Part shown: piece after piece, positions 1 through 6,823 of the stretch
How the letters are laid out: each line of letters begins with the position of its first letter
Numbering within the stretch: the first letter of the stretch is position 1
DNA from: Candidatus Desulfopertinax cowenii
GTDB lineage: Bacteria > Bacillota > Desulfotomaculia > Desulfotomaculales > Desulforudaceae
NCBI GenBank assembly: GCA_001899445.1
Contig: MPOA01000006.1
Span: forward strand, 761,560-825,559
Reading direction: 5' to 3'
Length of the DNA stretch: 64,000 nt
Position numbers and translations under genes: made by a program
Notes under the pieces: generated by a model
Seen by the model: the letters and a program-made list of their open reading frames with translations, nothing else
Databases searched by the model: none
Told to the model about the DNA's origin: nothing

Positions 1-19
1 GCAGCGGCGCTTACTTCCG

Positions 20-682
20 GTGAAGCTGGATTCCTACAAGCCGTTGCGGGAACTGGTTTTTGTGTCCCTGCGCGAGGCGATCATCCAGGGACAGTTAAAG
101 CCGGGGGAACGGCTGATGGAGCTGCAGCTTGCCGAGGAACTGGGAGTGAGTCGCACGCCGGTACGGGAGGCCATCCGGAAGCTGGAGCTGGAGGGTTTTG
201 TGGTCATGCTGCCCCGCAAGGGCGCCTACGTGGCCGGGATCACCGACAAGGACATCACCGACGTCTTCGAGGTGCGGGCGGCCCTGGAGGCGCTGGCCGC
301 CGGGCTGGCGGCGGAACGGATCACGGATCGGGAACTGGAGCGGCTGGAGCGCTCGGTGGTGCAGATTTCCGAACTCACGGAGCAACCGGACCTGGACGCC
401 CTGGTCCAGGAAGACGCCCAGTTTCACGAGATCATCTACCGGGCCAGCCGTAACCAGCGCTTGAGCCAGATCTTGACCAACCTGCAGGAACAGATCCAGC
501 GGTTCCGGCTGACTACCCTCTCCCGGCCTGGACGTACCCGGGAGGCCCTGGAGGAGCACAAGCAGATCGTGGACGCCATCTCGGAGCGGAATGTTGAACT
601 GGCCCAGAAGCTGGCCTGGGAACACATTGAAAGCGCTGAAAACAGCCTGTTGTGCGCGCTTCGGGACGGTGAGGGCCATTGA
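20..682 (+). CDS. GntR-family regulator, FadR subfamily (FCD domain)
   Basis: About 220 residues. The N-terminal winged helix-turn-helix (about 12-75, with the signature S-R-T-P-V-R-E-A-I-R-K-L-E) is followed by an all-helical FCD ligand-binding domain (about 85-210) carrying metal-site-like D and H residues (D-A-Q-F-H, then a later E-H). This is FadR-subfamily architecture; the effector is unknown. The reading frame is open to the left window edge, so the GTG at 20 may not be the true start. The stop overlaps the next gene by 4 bases (TTGA), so the two are probably cotranscribed and translationally coupled. Confidence 0.88.
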   Translation: MKLDSYKPLRELVFVSLREAIIQGQLKPGERLMELQLAEELGVSRTPVREAIRKLELEGFVVMLPRKGAYVAGITDKDITDVFEVRAALEALAAGLAAERITDRELERLERSVVQISELTEQPDLDALVQEDAQFHEIIYRASRNQRLSQILTNLQEQIQRFRLTTLSRPGRTREALEEHKQIVDAISERNVELAQKLAWEHIESAENSLLCALRDGEGH

Positions 683-1431
683 TTAACTGCCTGTTGCTGG
701 CGGGCAGCCCCAACACCGGCCCCCTGCGAACAGTTAGCCCGGTGGCGCACGAGGCGCTGATCCCGGTCGGGGAACGGGCGATGGTGGAATACGTAATCGC
801 GGCGCTTAAGGCTTCGGACTGCGTGGGACGGATCATCGTCATCGGTCCGGGAGAGATCGGGCGGCTTTCCGGGGCGTCCGGAGTCGAGGTAGTCGCGCCC
901 GCAGGCAGCCTGCTGGATAACCTGGCCGCTGGTCTCGGGCACGTGGGGGCGGCAGAGAACGTGCTGGTCGCCACCGCCGACATCCCCATGCTGACGCCGG
1001 AAGCGGTGCGTGATTTTATCGACCGGTGCGGGGACCGCCGGGCGGATCTCTACTACCCGGTGGTCCGGGAAGAAGTGATCGCGCGGCAGTACCCTGGGAG
1101 CCGGCGCACTTACGTGCGGCTGTCCGACGGCCGGTTCGCCGGGGGGAACCTGGTCCTGTTCCGGCCGGCCGTGTTTGAGCGCTGCCGCGCCAAGGCGCAG
1201 GAATTCGCCCGGCACCGCAAGAATCCCCTGAAACTGGCCGCGCTGGTCGGACCGGTTTTCGTGCTCCGGTTTCTCTTGCGCCGCCTGAGCCTGGCCGACG
1301 CCGAGCACCGGGTCACCACCCTGGTGGGAATCACCGGGCGGGTGGTGGTTTCGGAGTACCCGGAGATCGCCATGGACGTAGACAAGCCGGAAGACTACGC
1401 CTTGGTGCGGGCCCGAAAATTTCCCCCCTGA
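679..1431 (+). CDS. MobA-like NTP-transferase domain protein
   Basis: 250 residues starting at a TTG that overlaps the previous stop. The N-terminus has the nucleotidyltransferase fold start (L-L-L-A-G-S at 5-10), an A-T-A-D-I-P-M-L metal-binding aspartate segment near residue 100 and a late M-D-V-D motif, as in MobA/GlmU-type NTP transferases. The glycine-rich loop is atypical (A-G-S-P-N instead of A-G-G-x-G-x-R-M), so the substrate cannot be called. It sits upstream of the spoVG-glmU region and is coupled to the FadR-type regulator. It could make a nucleotide-activated sugar or act on a cofactor; this is unresolved. Confidence 0.75.
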   Translation: MINCLLLAGSPNTGPLRTVSPVAHEALIPVGERAMVEYVIAALKASDCVGRIIVIGPGEIGRLSGASGVEVVAPAGSLLDNLAAGLGHVGAAENVLVATADIPMLTPEAVRDFIDRCGDRRADLYYPVVREEVIARQYPGSRRTYVRLSDGRFAGGNLVLFRPAVFERCRAKAQEFARHRKNPLKLAALVGPVFVLRFLLRRLSLADAEHRVTTLVGITGRVVVSEYPEIAMDVDKPEDYALVRARKFPP

Positions 1432-1468
1432 TCGTAGGTTGACCAACCCAACAAATCGTAACCCCCCC

Positions 1469-1508
1469 TTGACATTCCCTTGATCTTAGTGTAATAGTAA
1501 GATAGTAC
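1469..1508 (+). promoter_or_regulatory. Sigma-A promoter with dyad operator for the GntR-ABC operon
   Basis: TTGACA (1469-1474), a 17-bp spacer and TAATAG (1492-1497). An imperfect dyad GTAnTA-N6-TAnTAC at 1491-1508 covers the -10 region. YtrA-type GntR repressors usually autoregulate from such sites, so this is a plausible operator for the gene that follows. The assignment of regulator to site is inference. Confidence 0.65.
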
Positions 1509-1534
1509 AGTGACACGGAGGAGGCCGGTATTCT

Positions 1535-1915
1535 GTGACTTGGGATTTTGACCGCAACCGGCCCATCTATCTGCAGATCGGCGAGGAAATCTGCCGCCGG
1601 ATCGTGCGGGGGGATCTGCCCCCGGGAGCGCGCACGCCTTCGGTCCGGGAGTTGGCGGCCGAACTGCGGGTGAATCCCAACACCGTACAGCGCGCCTACC
1701 AGGAGCTGGAACGGAACGGGGTCCTGTTCGCGCGGCGCGGACAGGGCAGCTTTGTGCGCGAGGATCCCGCGCTGGTGGGGCGACTGCGCCAACAGATCGC
1801 CGCCGCGGCGGCCCGGCGCTACTGGACGGAGGTCGCGGCCCTGGGCATGTCTCCGGAGGAGGCACGGCGATTGATTGCAGGAGTCATCCACGACGATAAA
1901 TCGTCGCTCAGGTGA
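1535..1915 (+). CDS. GntR-family regulator, YtrA subfamily
   Basis: 126 residues from a GTG with a GGAGGAGG ribosome site at 1517-1524. The winged helix (about 8-75) includes P-I-Y-L-Q-I and V-R-E-L-A-A-E-L-R-V-N-P-N-T-V, followed by a short C-terminal helical tail with no large effector domain, which defines the YtrA subfamily. Members normally repress an adjacent ABC transporter operon, and an ABC ATPase and permease follow directly. The product likely binds the dyad over its own promoter. Confidence 0.9.
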   Translation: MTWDFDRNRPIYLQIGEEICRRIVRGDLPPGARTPSVRELAAELRVNPNTVQRAYQELERNGVLFARRGQGSFVREDPALVGRLRQQIAAAAARRYWTEVAALGMSPEEARRLIAGVIHDDKSSLR

Positions 1916-1970
1916 GGATGACAAGGCGATTTGAAGGGGCGATAGAAAGCGAGAAGGAGGATGGTGCGCG

Positions 1971-2672
1971 GTGAGCGAGTGGGCGTTGGAAGTTGAACAG
2001 CTGGCCAAGAAATTCCCCGGGGTCCAAGCGCTGCGGGGGGTTGATCTGACGATACCCCGGGGGGTGACCGTTGGTCTTTTGGGCCCGAATGGGAGCGGCA
2101 AGTCGACGCTGATGCGGATCCTGGCCGGGGTGCAGCGGCCCAGCGCCGGCGAGGTGCGGGTGCTGGGACGGCGGCCAGGCCGGGAGACCAAGGAGCGGGT
2201 GGCCTACGTGCCCGAGGTGGAGCACCTGTACCCGTGGATGGACGTGGACGAAGCGCTCCGGTTCACGGCGGCCGTGTTTCTCGACTTCAATCCGGACCGG
2301 GCCGAAGAAATGCTGGCGCTGGCCGGACTCGACCGGGAGGCGCGCATTGGGGACTTGTCCAAGGGCTATCGGGCACGCCTGAAGCTGGTCCTTGCCATGG
2401 CCCGGGACGCCGAGCTGGTGTTGCTGGACGAACCGCTGTCGGGGATTGACCTGATTTCGCGGGAGAAGGTGCTGGACGGGTTCCTGCGCGGTCACCGCCC
2501 GGGTGAGACCACGGTGGTCATCACCACTCACCTGGTGCGGGAGGTGGAACCGCTGCTGGACCGGGTGGCCTTTCTCAAGGAGGGCCGCGTGGTTCTGGAC
2601 GGCGAGGCCGAGGCCCTGCGCGCCAAGCGCGGTTGCTCCATCGAGGATCTTTACCGGGAGGTGTTCGCGTGA
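1971..2672 (+). CDS. ABC transporter ATP-binding protein
   Basis: 233 residues; GTG start 10 bases after AAGGAGG (1954-1960). Walker A G-P-N-G-S-G-K-S at 38-45, a degenerate signature loop (L-S-K-G-Y-R-A-R), and Walker B with L-L-D-E-P-L-S-G-I-D, then an H-loop in I-T-T-H. Closest in type to YtrB/CcmA-like exporter ATPases. Its stop overlaps the GTG of the permease (GTGA). Substrate unknown; such GntR-ABC-permease operons are often induced by envelope stress or antimicrobials. Confidence 0.9.
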   Translation: MSEWALEVEQLAKKFPGVQALRGVDLTIPRGVTVGLLGPNGSGKSTLMRILAGVQRPSAGEVRVLGRRPGRETKERVAYVPEVEHLYPWMDVDEALRFTAAVFLDFNPDRAEEMLALAGLDREARIGDLSKGYRARLKLVLAMARDAELVLLDEPLSGIDLISREKVLDGFLRGHRPGETTVVITTHLVREVEPLLDRVAFLKEGRVVLDGEAEALRAKRGCSIEDLYREVFA

Positions 2673-3412
2673 GACGGCTGATTGTCCTCTACCTGAAGGA
2701 ACTCAGCGGTGCCTGGATGATCGTCCTGGGTACGGCGGCGCTGATCGTGCTCTGGAATCTGTTTCTCCGGGTTCAGACTTTTTGGGAGGCGCAATCCGCT
2801 TTCGCCCTGAGCACGATGGCGCTTTCCGCCGTGATTATCCTGGGGGTTCTGTTCGCCCAGGGCGTGGACCGGGAATGGCGCAGCGGAACCGCCTACTGGC
2901 TCCTGTCGCTTCCGGTATCCGGTTACACCATCCTGGCGGCCAAGTTCGGCCTGGGGCTTTCCTTCCTGCTGCTGAACACGCTGCTCGCGGTGACCGGCGG
3001 GGTCTTCACCTTCCGGTGGGTGTACGGCGGCTGGATCGCCCCGGGGGCGGCCGCTCTATTCTATCTTTACTTCCTGGGCTTCGGCACTATGGTCCTGCTG
3101 CTGGGCTTGCTGGCGCGGACGGCGGGGCTGGCGGTCCGGCGCGGGCGGTTGCCGGTGGTGGTGGGCGTATTCTGGGGCGGAGCTTGGCTCCTGGTAACGT
3201 TCACCCGGCTAATGAATGAAGTATGCGCTTTCCTGCCGGCGCTGACGGTACCCACCGGGATTAACTGGGGTCTTGATCTGGGACCATCGGGATTCGTTTC
3301 AATATGTTACTTTGGTCAGCTTCCCCTGGCGACAGTCCTGGCCTGGGCACTTTACGGCGCGGCTGTGTTTTGGTTGACCGGCTGGCTGCTGGACCGGCGG
3401 GTCGAGATCTGA
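2669..3412 (+). CDS. ABC transporter permease (ABC-2 type)
   Basis: 247 residues from the GTG at 2669 that overlaps the ATPase stop; an in-frame upstream GTG-type start at 2633 would add 12 residues and is unlikely. About six hydrophobic segments are visible, beginning near residues 10-35 and ending with a short R-R-V-E-I tail. It is the membrane partner of the preceding ATPase. No substrate-binding protein gene is present, so export is more likely than import. Confidence 0.85.
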   Translation: MRRLIVLYLKELSGAWMIVLGTAALIVLWNLFLRVQTFWEAQSAFALSTMALSAVIILGVLFAQGVDREWRSGTAYWLLSLPVSGYTILAAKFGLGLSFLLLNTLLAVTGGVFTFRWVYGGWIAPGAAALFYLYFLGFGTMVLLLGLLARTAGLAVRRGRLPVVVGVFWGGAWLLVTFTRLMNEVCAFLPALTVPTGINWGLDLGPSGFVSICYFGQLPLATVLAWALYGAAVFWLTGWLLDRRVEI

Positions 3413-3455
3413 AGGTGGCCATAATGGATCGCCCGGCAGCGATACACCGGGCGGT

Positions 3456-3875
3456 CTAGGCGGCAAACCCTTCCCCGCGAGCCGCTTCCGACAGTCTGCG
3501 GTCGAAACTCAAGACCCGTAATTCAGGAAATCTATGCGCTACCGTTTTCGCCATGGCCAGATGCCATAAGTCTGCCCCGCGCAGGGACCACTTTTTGGCC
3601 AACACTTGAAACAAGCTCCATTCGGGAAGCAGGTTCAAGCGTTTCCACGGGCCAGCTTGGAGTTCTGCCTGCACCTTTTTGACTAGGTTTGGCATATTCG
3701 ACTCCCGCTGCACGCGCTGCAAAACGGCCTGCACTTCGGCGAAAGCCAGGGATGAGATCAGGTGGTCGCCATTTGTTCTCAGCCAGCTCAGGGCTTTTTC
3801 GGTATGTTCGTCTTCCAGCAGGGCCGAAATCAGGGCCGATGTGTCCCAATACAACAGTACAGGGTTGCCTACCAT
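3456..3875 (-). CDS. PIN-domain toxin (VapC-like RNase)
   Basis: 139 residues. PIN-domain acidic residues are visible: D in L-Y-W-D-T-S-A-L near residue 11, E in L-A-F-A-E-V near 47, D in G-A-D-L-W-H-L-A near 102 and D in S-F-D-R-R-L near 124. Such proteins are Mg-dependent endoribonucleases held inactive by the antitoxin. The start overlaps the antitoxin gene by 7 bases, as expected for a type II toxin-antitoxin operon. Confidence 0.88.
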   Translation of the reverse strand: MVGNPVLLYWDTSALISALLEDEHTEKALSWLRTNGDHLISSLAFAEVQAVLQRVQRESNMPNLVKKVQAELQAGPWKRLNLLPEWSLFQVLAKKWSLRGADLWHLAMAKTVAHRFPELRVLSFDRRLSEAARGEGFAA

Positions 3876-4153
3876 TTGTTTCTATCCTCACGCAGAATCC
3901 GTTGGGCGGATGTCCCGGGCACCATAACCGGTTTGGGCAGTCGGGGTTTGCAGGACAGGGGAGACACAAGGCCCTGTCGTTCCATTTCCAGCAGCCTTTC
4001 TCTGAGAGAAAGGGCCTCTTTTTCGATCGGTACAATTCTGGCGGTCGGTATGCCCCTTTCGGTAATGATCACCGCTTTGCCCGCCCGTGCATACCGGAGT
4101 AACTTACTCAGCTTCGCCTTGGCTTCGCGAACACCCACGCTGATTTCTTCCAC
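3869..4153 (-). CDS. Phd/YefM-type antitoxin
   Basis: About 94 residues when the GTG at 4153 is used; GTGs at 4159 and 4162 lie too close to the AAGGGG ribosome site. The N-terminus V-G-V-R-E-A-K-A-K-L-S and I-I-T-E-R-G-I-P-T-A-R-I-V-P form the Phd DNA-binding fold, and the C-terminal part should wrap the toxin. The gene precedes the PIN toxin and probably represses the operon through the palindrome just upstream. Confidence 0.87.
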   Translation of the reverse strand: MEEISVGVREAKAKLSKLLRYARAGKAVIITERGIPTARIVPIEKEALSLRERLLEMERQGLVSPLSCKPRLPKPVMVPGTSAQRILREDRNKW

Positions 4154-4167
4154 GGCCACCACCCCTT

Positions 4168-4184
4168 GTAACTACTGTAGTTAC
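4168..4184. promoter_or_regulatory. 17-bp perfect palindrome, toxin-antitoxin operator
   Basis: Perfect odd-centred palindrome of two 8-bp arms (GTAACTAC and GTAGTTAC around one base), immediately upstream of the antitoxin start. Its position between the promoter and the start codon is that expected for autoregulatory binding by a Phd-type antitoxin or its toxin complex. Confidence 0.75.
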
Positions 4185-4194
4185 GTTTTATTAT

Positions 4195-4224
4195 ATTATG
4201 TTCACTTGGTTCCGGTTGGGTCAA
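4195..4224 (-). promoter_or_regulatory. Putative promoter of the toxin-antitoxin operon
   Basis: On the minus strand TTGACC (4224-4219), an 18-bp spacer and CATAAT (4200-4195). The region is AT-rich compared with its surroundings. The palindromic operator lies just downstream, over the likely start point. Confidence 0.5.
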
Positions 4225-4245
4225 GTGGAGAACGCAAAAACAGTA

Positions 4246-4280
4246 AAAATACGCCCGGTATCGCGAACGATGCCCGGGCG
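4246..4280 (-). terminator. Rho-independent terminator after the TusA-like gene
   Basis: On the minus strand a GC-rich hairpin (arms CGCCCGG and CCGGGCG, with an inner ATCG/CGAT pairing) at 4280-4252 is followed by a T-rich tract. It ends the selenium/sulfur transcript about 30 bases past the last stop. Confidence 0.75.
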
Positions 4281-4308
4281 TCTTGATGAGGTAAACTGAC
4301 GGGTGCAG

Positions 4309-4518
4309 CTATTTGGTTAGGGTCAGCAGCCACTGTTCACCTTGCTCTTCCACCTTTACCGTCCAGCCTTTACCGGTCGCCAGGCGCTTGATGTTTTCCC
4401 GGGCGGCCTCGGAGTCGGCGAGCACGGTGATGGTGCCCTGGCCCTGGTCCTCGATTTTCCTTTTGACCAGCAGCACGGGTTCAGGGCATACCAGGCCGCA
4501 AACGTCTACATCAGGCAC
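4309..4518 (-). CDS. TusA/SirA-like sulfur carrier protein
   Basis: 69 residues. The C-G-L-V-C-P-E-P-V segment (7-15) contains the C-P-x-P motif whose cysteine carries persulfide sulfur in TusA. It matches only the first domain of the selenium-associated protein YedF (about 200 residues), so it is a single-domain member. It lies 16 bases after the YedE-type transporter. In YedE/YedF loci the TusA-like partner is thought to carry sulfur or selenium; which one here cannot be told from sequence. Confidence 0.88.
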   Translation of the reverse strand: MPDVDVCGLVCPEPVLLVKRKIEDQGQGTITVLADSEAARENIKRLATGKGWTVKVEEQGEQWLLTLTK

Positions 4519-4534
4519 TTTTCGTCACCCTCCC

Positions 4535-5602
4535 TTAATGAGCGAACACTTTTACCTTGGACAAGGCGAGGCCGATGGCCAGCGCCACCGCGAATCCGGC
4601 GACCACGGCGATCTGCCCGTTGACCGGGACCCCCGCCGGGCTGGCGGCCAACCCGAAGTTGTGGGCGAAGGCTGCTCCGATCAGAGCACCCAGGACGGTG
4701 ACCGCCGAGTCGGTGTTGCCTTCGGCGGCGGAGACCAACTGGCGCAACGGGCAGCCGGCGACCAGGGTGAAACAAAGGCCCGCCAGGGCAAGGCCCAGGA
4801 AGTTCCACAGGCCATCGGCGTGGGCAATCGGCTGACCGACAAACCCGACGTTGAAGTTGCTGATGATCAGATTGCCGGCCAGCGCGGCCACAAAGAGGCC
4901 GGCCATGCCGAATAGCAGGTAGGAGTCGCGGAACATGATCATGTCCCGGATGGGACCCACCAGGCAGAACCGGGCCCGCTGGGCCAGCACACCGACCAGC
5001 AAGCCGGCCCCCAGGGCGAGCGGAAGCGGGGCGCGCATGGCGGCGGGACCTTCGGTGCTGAACTGCAGGTGGGCGAAATTAACGAACAATAAGACCAGCA
5101 ATATGCCCATCAGGGCGGGAAACACGTAGCCGTGCGCGTTGCTTTGACGGGAGGCCCGGCCCAGGGTGAAGCCGCGGTTGATGAACCAGATGCCGAGAGC
5201 GATGCCCCCGGCGAACCCGGGGAGGGCGACCCAGGCGTTGAGATCTCCGGCCGACATTCGGATAAGCATCCGCATGGGGCAGCCGAGAAACACCAGAAAA
5301 CCGATCATGCCGATAAACCCCAAAGCAAACCTGGTCAGGGCGCTCGACCCGCCCATGGTCCGAAACGACTTCGTGGCCAGGGCGGCCACAAAGGCCCCGA
5401 GCACGATCCCGATAATCTCCGGCCGGACGTACTGCACGGGCGCGGCGCTGTGCAACCCCAATCCCCCGGCGATGTCCCGCAGGAAACAGGCGATGCATAT
5501 TCCCATGTTCTTGGGATTTCCGGCCGCCATCAGGATGACGGCCAGGGCGCCGATGGTCAGGCCGGTGAGGGTGACCAGACCTTTCCCCTTGAACGGCAAC
5601 AA
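4535..5602 (-). CDS. yedE: YedE/YeeE-family selenium or sulfur transporter
   Basis: 355 residues from TTG at 5602 with AGAGGTG upstream. About ten hydrophobic segments. Two conserved G-C-P-(M/L)-R motifs and an R-x-R-F-C motif supply the cysteines typical of the YeeE/YedE family; the related YeeE is a thiosulfate importer, and the YedE branch co-occurs with selenium metabolism. Flanked by a LysR regulator, a SelC-like tRNA and a TusA-like protein, all on the same strand, it is probably the transporter of a sulfur/selenium uptake operon. Confidence 0.88.
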   Translation of the reverse strand: MLPFKGKGLVTLTGLTIGALAVILMAAGNPKNMGICIACFLRDIAGGLGLHSAAPVQYVRPEIIGIVLGAFVAALATKSFRTMGGSSALTRFALGFIGMIGFLVFLGCPMRMLIRMSAGDLNAWVALPGFAGGIALGIWFINRGFTLGRASRQSNAHGYVFPALMGILLVLLFVNFAHLQFSTEGPAAMRAPLPLALGAGLLVGVLAQRARFCLVGPIRDMIMFRDSYLLFGMAGLFVAALAGNLIISNFNVGFVGQPIAHADGLWNFLGLALAGLCFTLVAGCPLRQLVSAAEGNTDSAVTVLGALIGAAFAHNFGLAASPAGVPVNGQIAVVAGFAVALAIGLALSKVKVFAH

Positions 5603-5632
5603 GAATATTCACCTCTTTCTCAAAGGTTGCTG

Positions 5633-5726
5633 TGGAGGAGGGAAGTGGGAATCGAACACCACCCCGGCTGATCCAGCACGGCCAGCGGATTTGCATTCCG
5701 CGGGGAGCACCAGCTCCTTTCCCTCC
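5633..5726 (-). tRNA. tRNA-Cys(GCA) with selenocysteine-tRNA-like architecture
   Basis: Reading the minus strand from 5726, 94 nt with encoded CCA. Acceptor stem is a perfect 8 bp (GGAGGGAA with TTCCCTCC), discriminator U, then CCA at 5635-5633. D arm is 5 bp (GGAGC/GCTCC) with a 4-nt TGGT loop. Anticodon stem GCGGA/TCCGC with loop ATGCAAA gives anticodon GCA. A long variable arm pairs CCG, bulged T, GCTG with CAGC, CGG around a GAT loop. The T arm (GTGG, bulged T, G; loop TTCGATT; CCCAC) has one bulged base. Long acceptor, tiny D loop and long variable arm are SelC traits; GCA and U73 are cysteine identity elements. I recall published minor cysteine tRNAs with bulged 8/4-type arms. It lies 30 bases before yedE and is probably cotranscribed. 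Confidence 0.85.
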
Positions 5727-5781
5727 GTGATTATCAACGGGCGGATTCACCTCCCTTCCAAACAAACCAGTTCGGCGGTCT

Positions 5782-5810
5782 ATCATAAATTCCTCTTATA
5801 TCAACAATAA
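5782..5810 (-). promoter_or_regulatory. Putative promoter of the tRNA-yedE-tusA unit
   Basis: On the minus strand TTATTG (5810-5805), a 17-bp spacer and TATGAT (5787-5782), in AT-rich DNA between the LysR stop and the tRNA. Transcription would begin about 50 bases before the tRNA 5' end. Confidence 0.5.
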
Positions 5811-5827
5811 AATAATGTTATATTTCC

Positions 5828-6712
5828 CTAGGGCTTAACGAAGGAAAGAAAGGCGTGGGTTGGCCTGGAGGGCGTCCGGTTGCGCGGGTAAATCAAGTAT
5901 AAGCTCCGGGAAAGGTCCAGATCCTTTAGGCTGCGTAGTTCGATCCGGCCGGCGAGCGCCGCCTTTTCGGCGGCCCAGCGAGAGGCGAAGGAAATGCCCA
6001 GTCCCGCTTCTACGGCTGCCAGCACCGACTCGGTGCTACCGAACTCCCCGGCGATCTGGAGGCTGTCCGGGGGCACGCCGGCGGCGATCAGTTTTTCCTC
6101 GATGACCCGGCGGGTTCCGGAATCGGGTTCCCGGACGATCAATTTTTCCCCGACCAGGTCGTCGGCCACCAGTTCCGCCCGGGTGCCCAGGGAGTGGCCC
6201 TTAGGAATGATCAGCACCAGTTCATCGTTTAGGAACGCGGTGCAGTTAATCTCGGCGCAGTTCACCGGGGCCCCCACCACGCCGAGGTGGATGGCTTCTT
6301 CGTGGAGACGGTTCACGATTTTCCCGCTATTGCTTACCTCCAGCGAGACGTCTACCAGCGGGTACTCCTTTTTAAATTCGCTGATCAGTTTCGGTAGAAC
6401 GTAGTGGCCGGGAATGGTGCTCGCCCCGATGGCCAGGCGCCCTTTCACGTCCTCGGCGAACGAGCTGATCTCTTCTTTTGCCCTCTGGGTGATGGCGATG
6501 ATCCGCTTGGCGAAATGGTGGAGCACGATTCCCGCGTCGGTCAGTTCCACCCGGCGGCTGGTGCGGTTCACCAGTTTGGTGCCGTAATGGGCCTCCAGCA
6601 TGGCGATATGTTTACTCACTGCAGGTTGGGTCAGGTTTAGGACGTGAGCGGCCCGAGAAAAGCTCTTGTGCTTGGCCACCATGACGAAGGTTTCTAGGTA
6701 GTTGAGGTTCAT
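5828..6712 (-). CDS. LysR-family regulator of the selenium/sulfur locus
   Basis: 294 residues from the ATG at 6712, which has GGAG 9 bases upstream; an in-frame ATG at 6730 would add six residues. Winged HTH about 1-60 (F-S-R-A-A-H-V-L-N-L-T-Q-P-A-V-S-K-H), then a periplasmic-binding-like effector domain (about 90-290). It resembles the CysL/CysB-like group and a LysR group noted beside selenium-metabolism genes. It is read in the same direction as the tRNA, yedE and tusA genes and is their likely regulator; the effector is unknown. Confidence 0.87.
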   Translation of the reverse strand: MNLNYLETFVMVAKHKSFSRAAHVLNLTQPAVSKHIAMLEAHYGTKLVNRTSRRVELTDAGIVLHHFAKRIIAITQRAKEEISSFAEDVKGRLAIGASTIPGHYVLPKLISEFKKEYPLVDVSLEVSNSGKIVNRLHEEAIHLGVVGAPVNCAEINCTAFLNDELVLIIPKGHSLGTRAELVADDLVGEKLIVREPDSGTRRVIEEKLIAAGVPPDSLQIAGEFGSTESVLAAVEAGLGISFASRWAAEKAALAGRIELRSLKDLDLSRSLYLIYPRNRTPSRPTHAFLSFVKP

Positions 6713-6823
6713 AAGGACACGCTCCATCAAATTTTTTAATTAATTATATTATTTTTTGTTATTTGTGCAATAAATCTTTTGTCGGATCCCGGGAAAAATG
6801 AAGGTTAGCAGGGGAGGTAAGTC

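Noticed and set aside
436..1446. 336-residue minus-strand frame opposite the FadR and transferase genes
   Set aside because: Shadow of two well-supported plus-strand genes.
5633..5726. Classical tRNA-Sec (selC, anticodon UCA)
   Set aside because: The anticodon loop reads ATGCAAA, so the anticodon is GCA, and the discriminator is U, not G.
5079..5786. 235-residue reading frame on the minus strand across the tRNA
   Set aside because: It runs through the tRNA and out of frame through yedE; composition is that of a GC-rich shadow frame.
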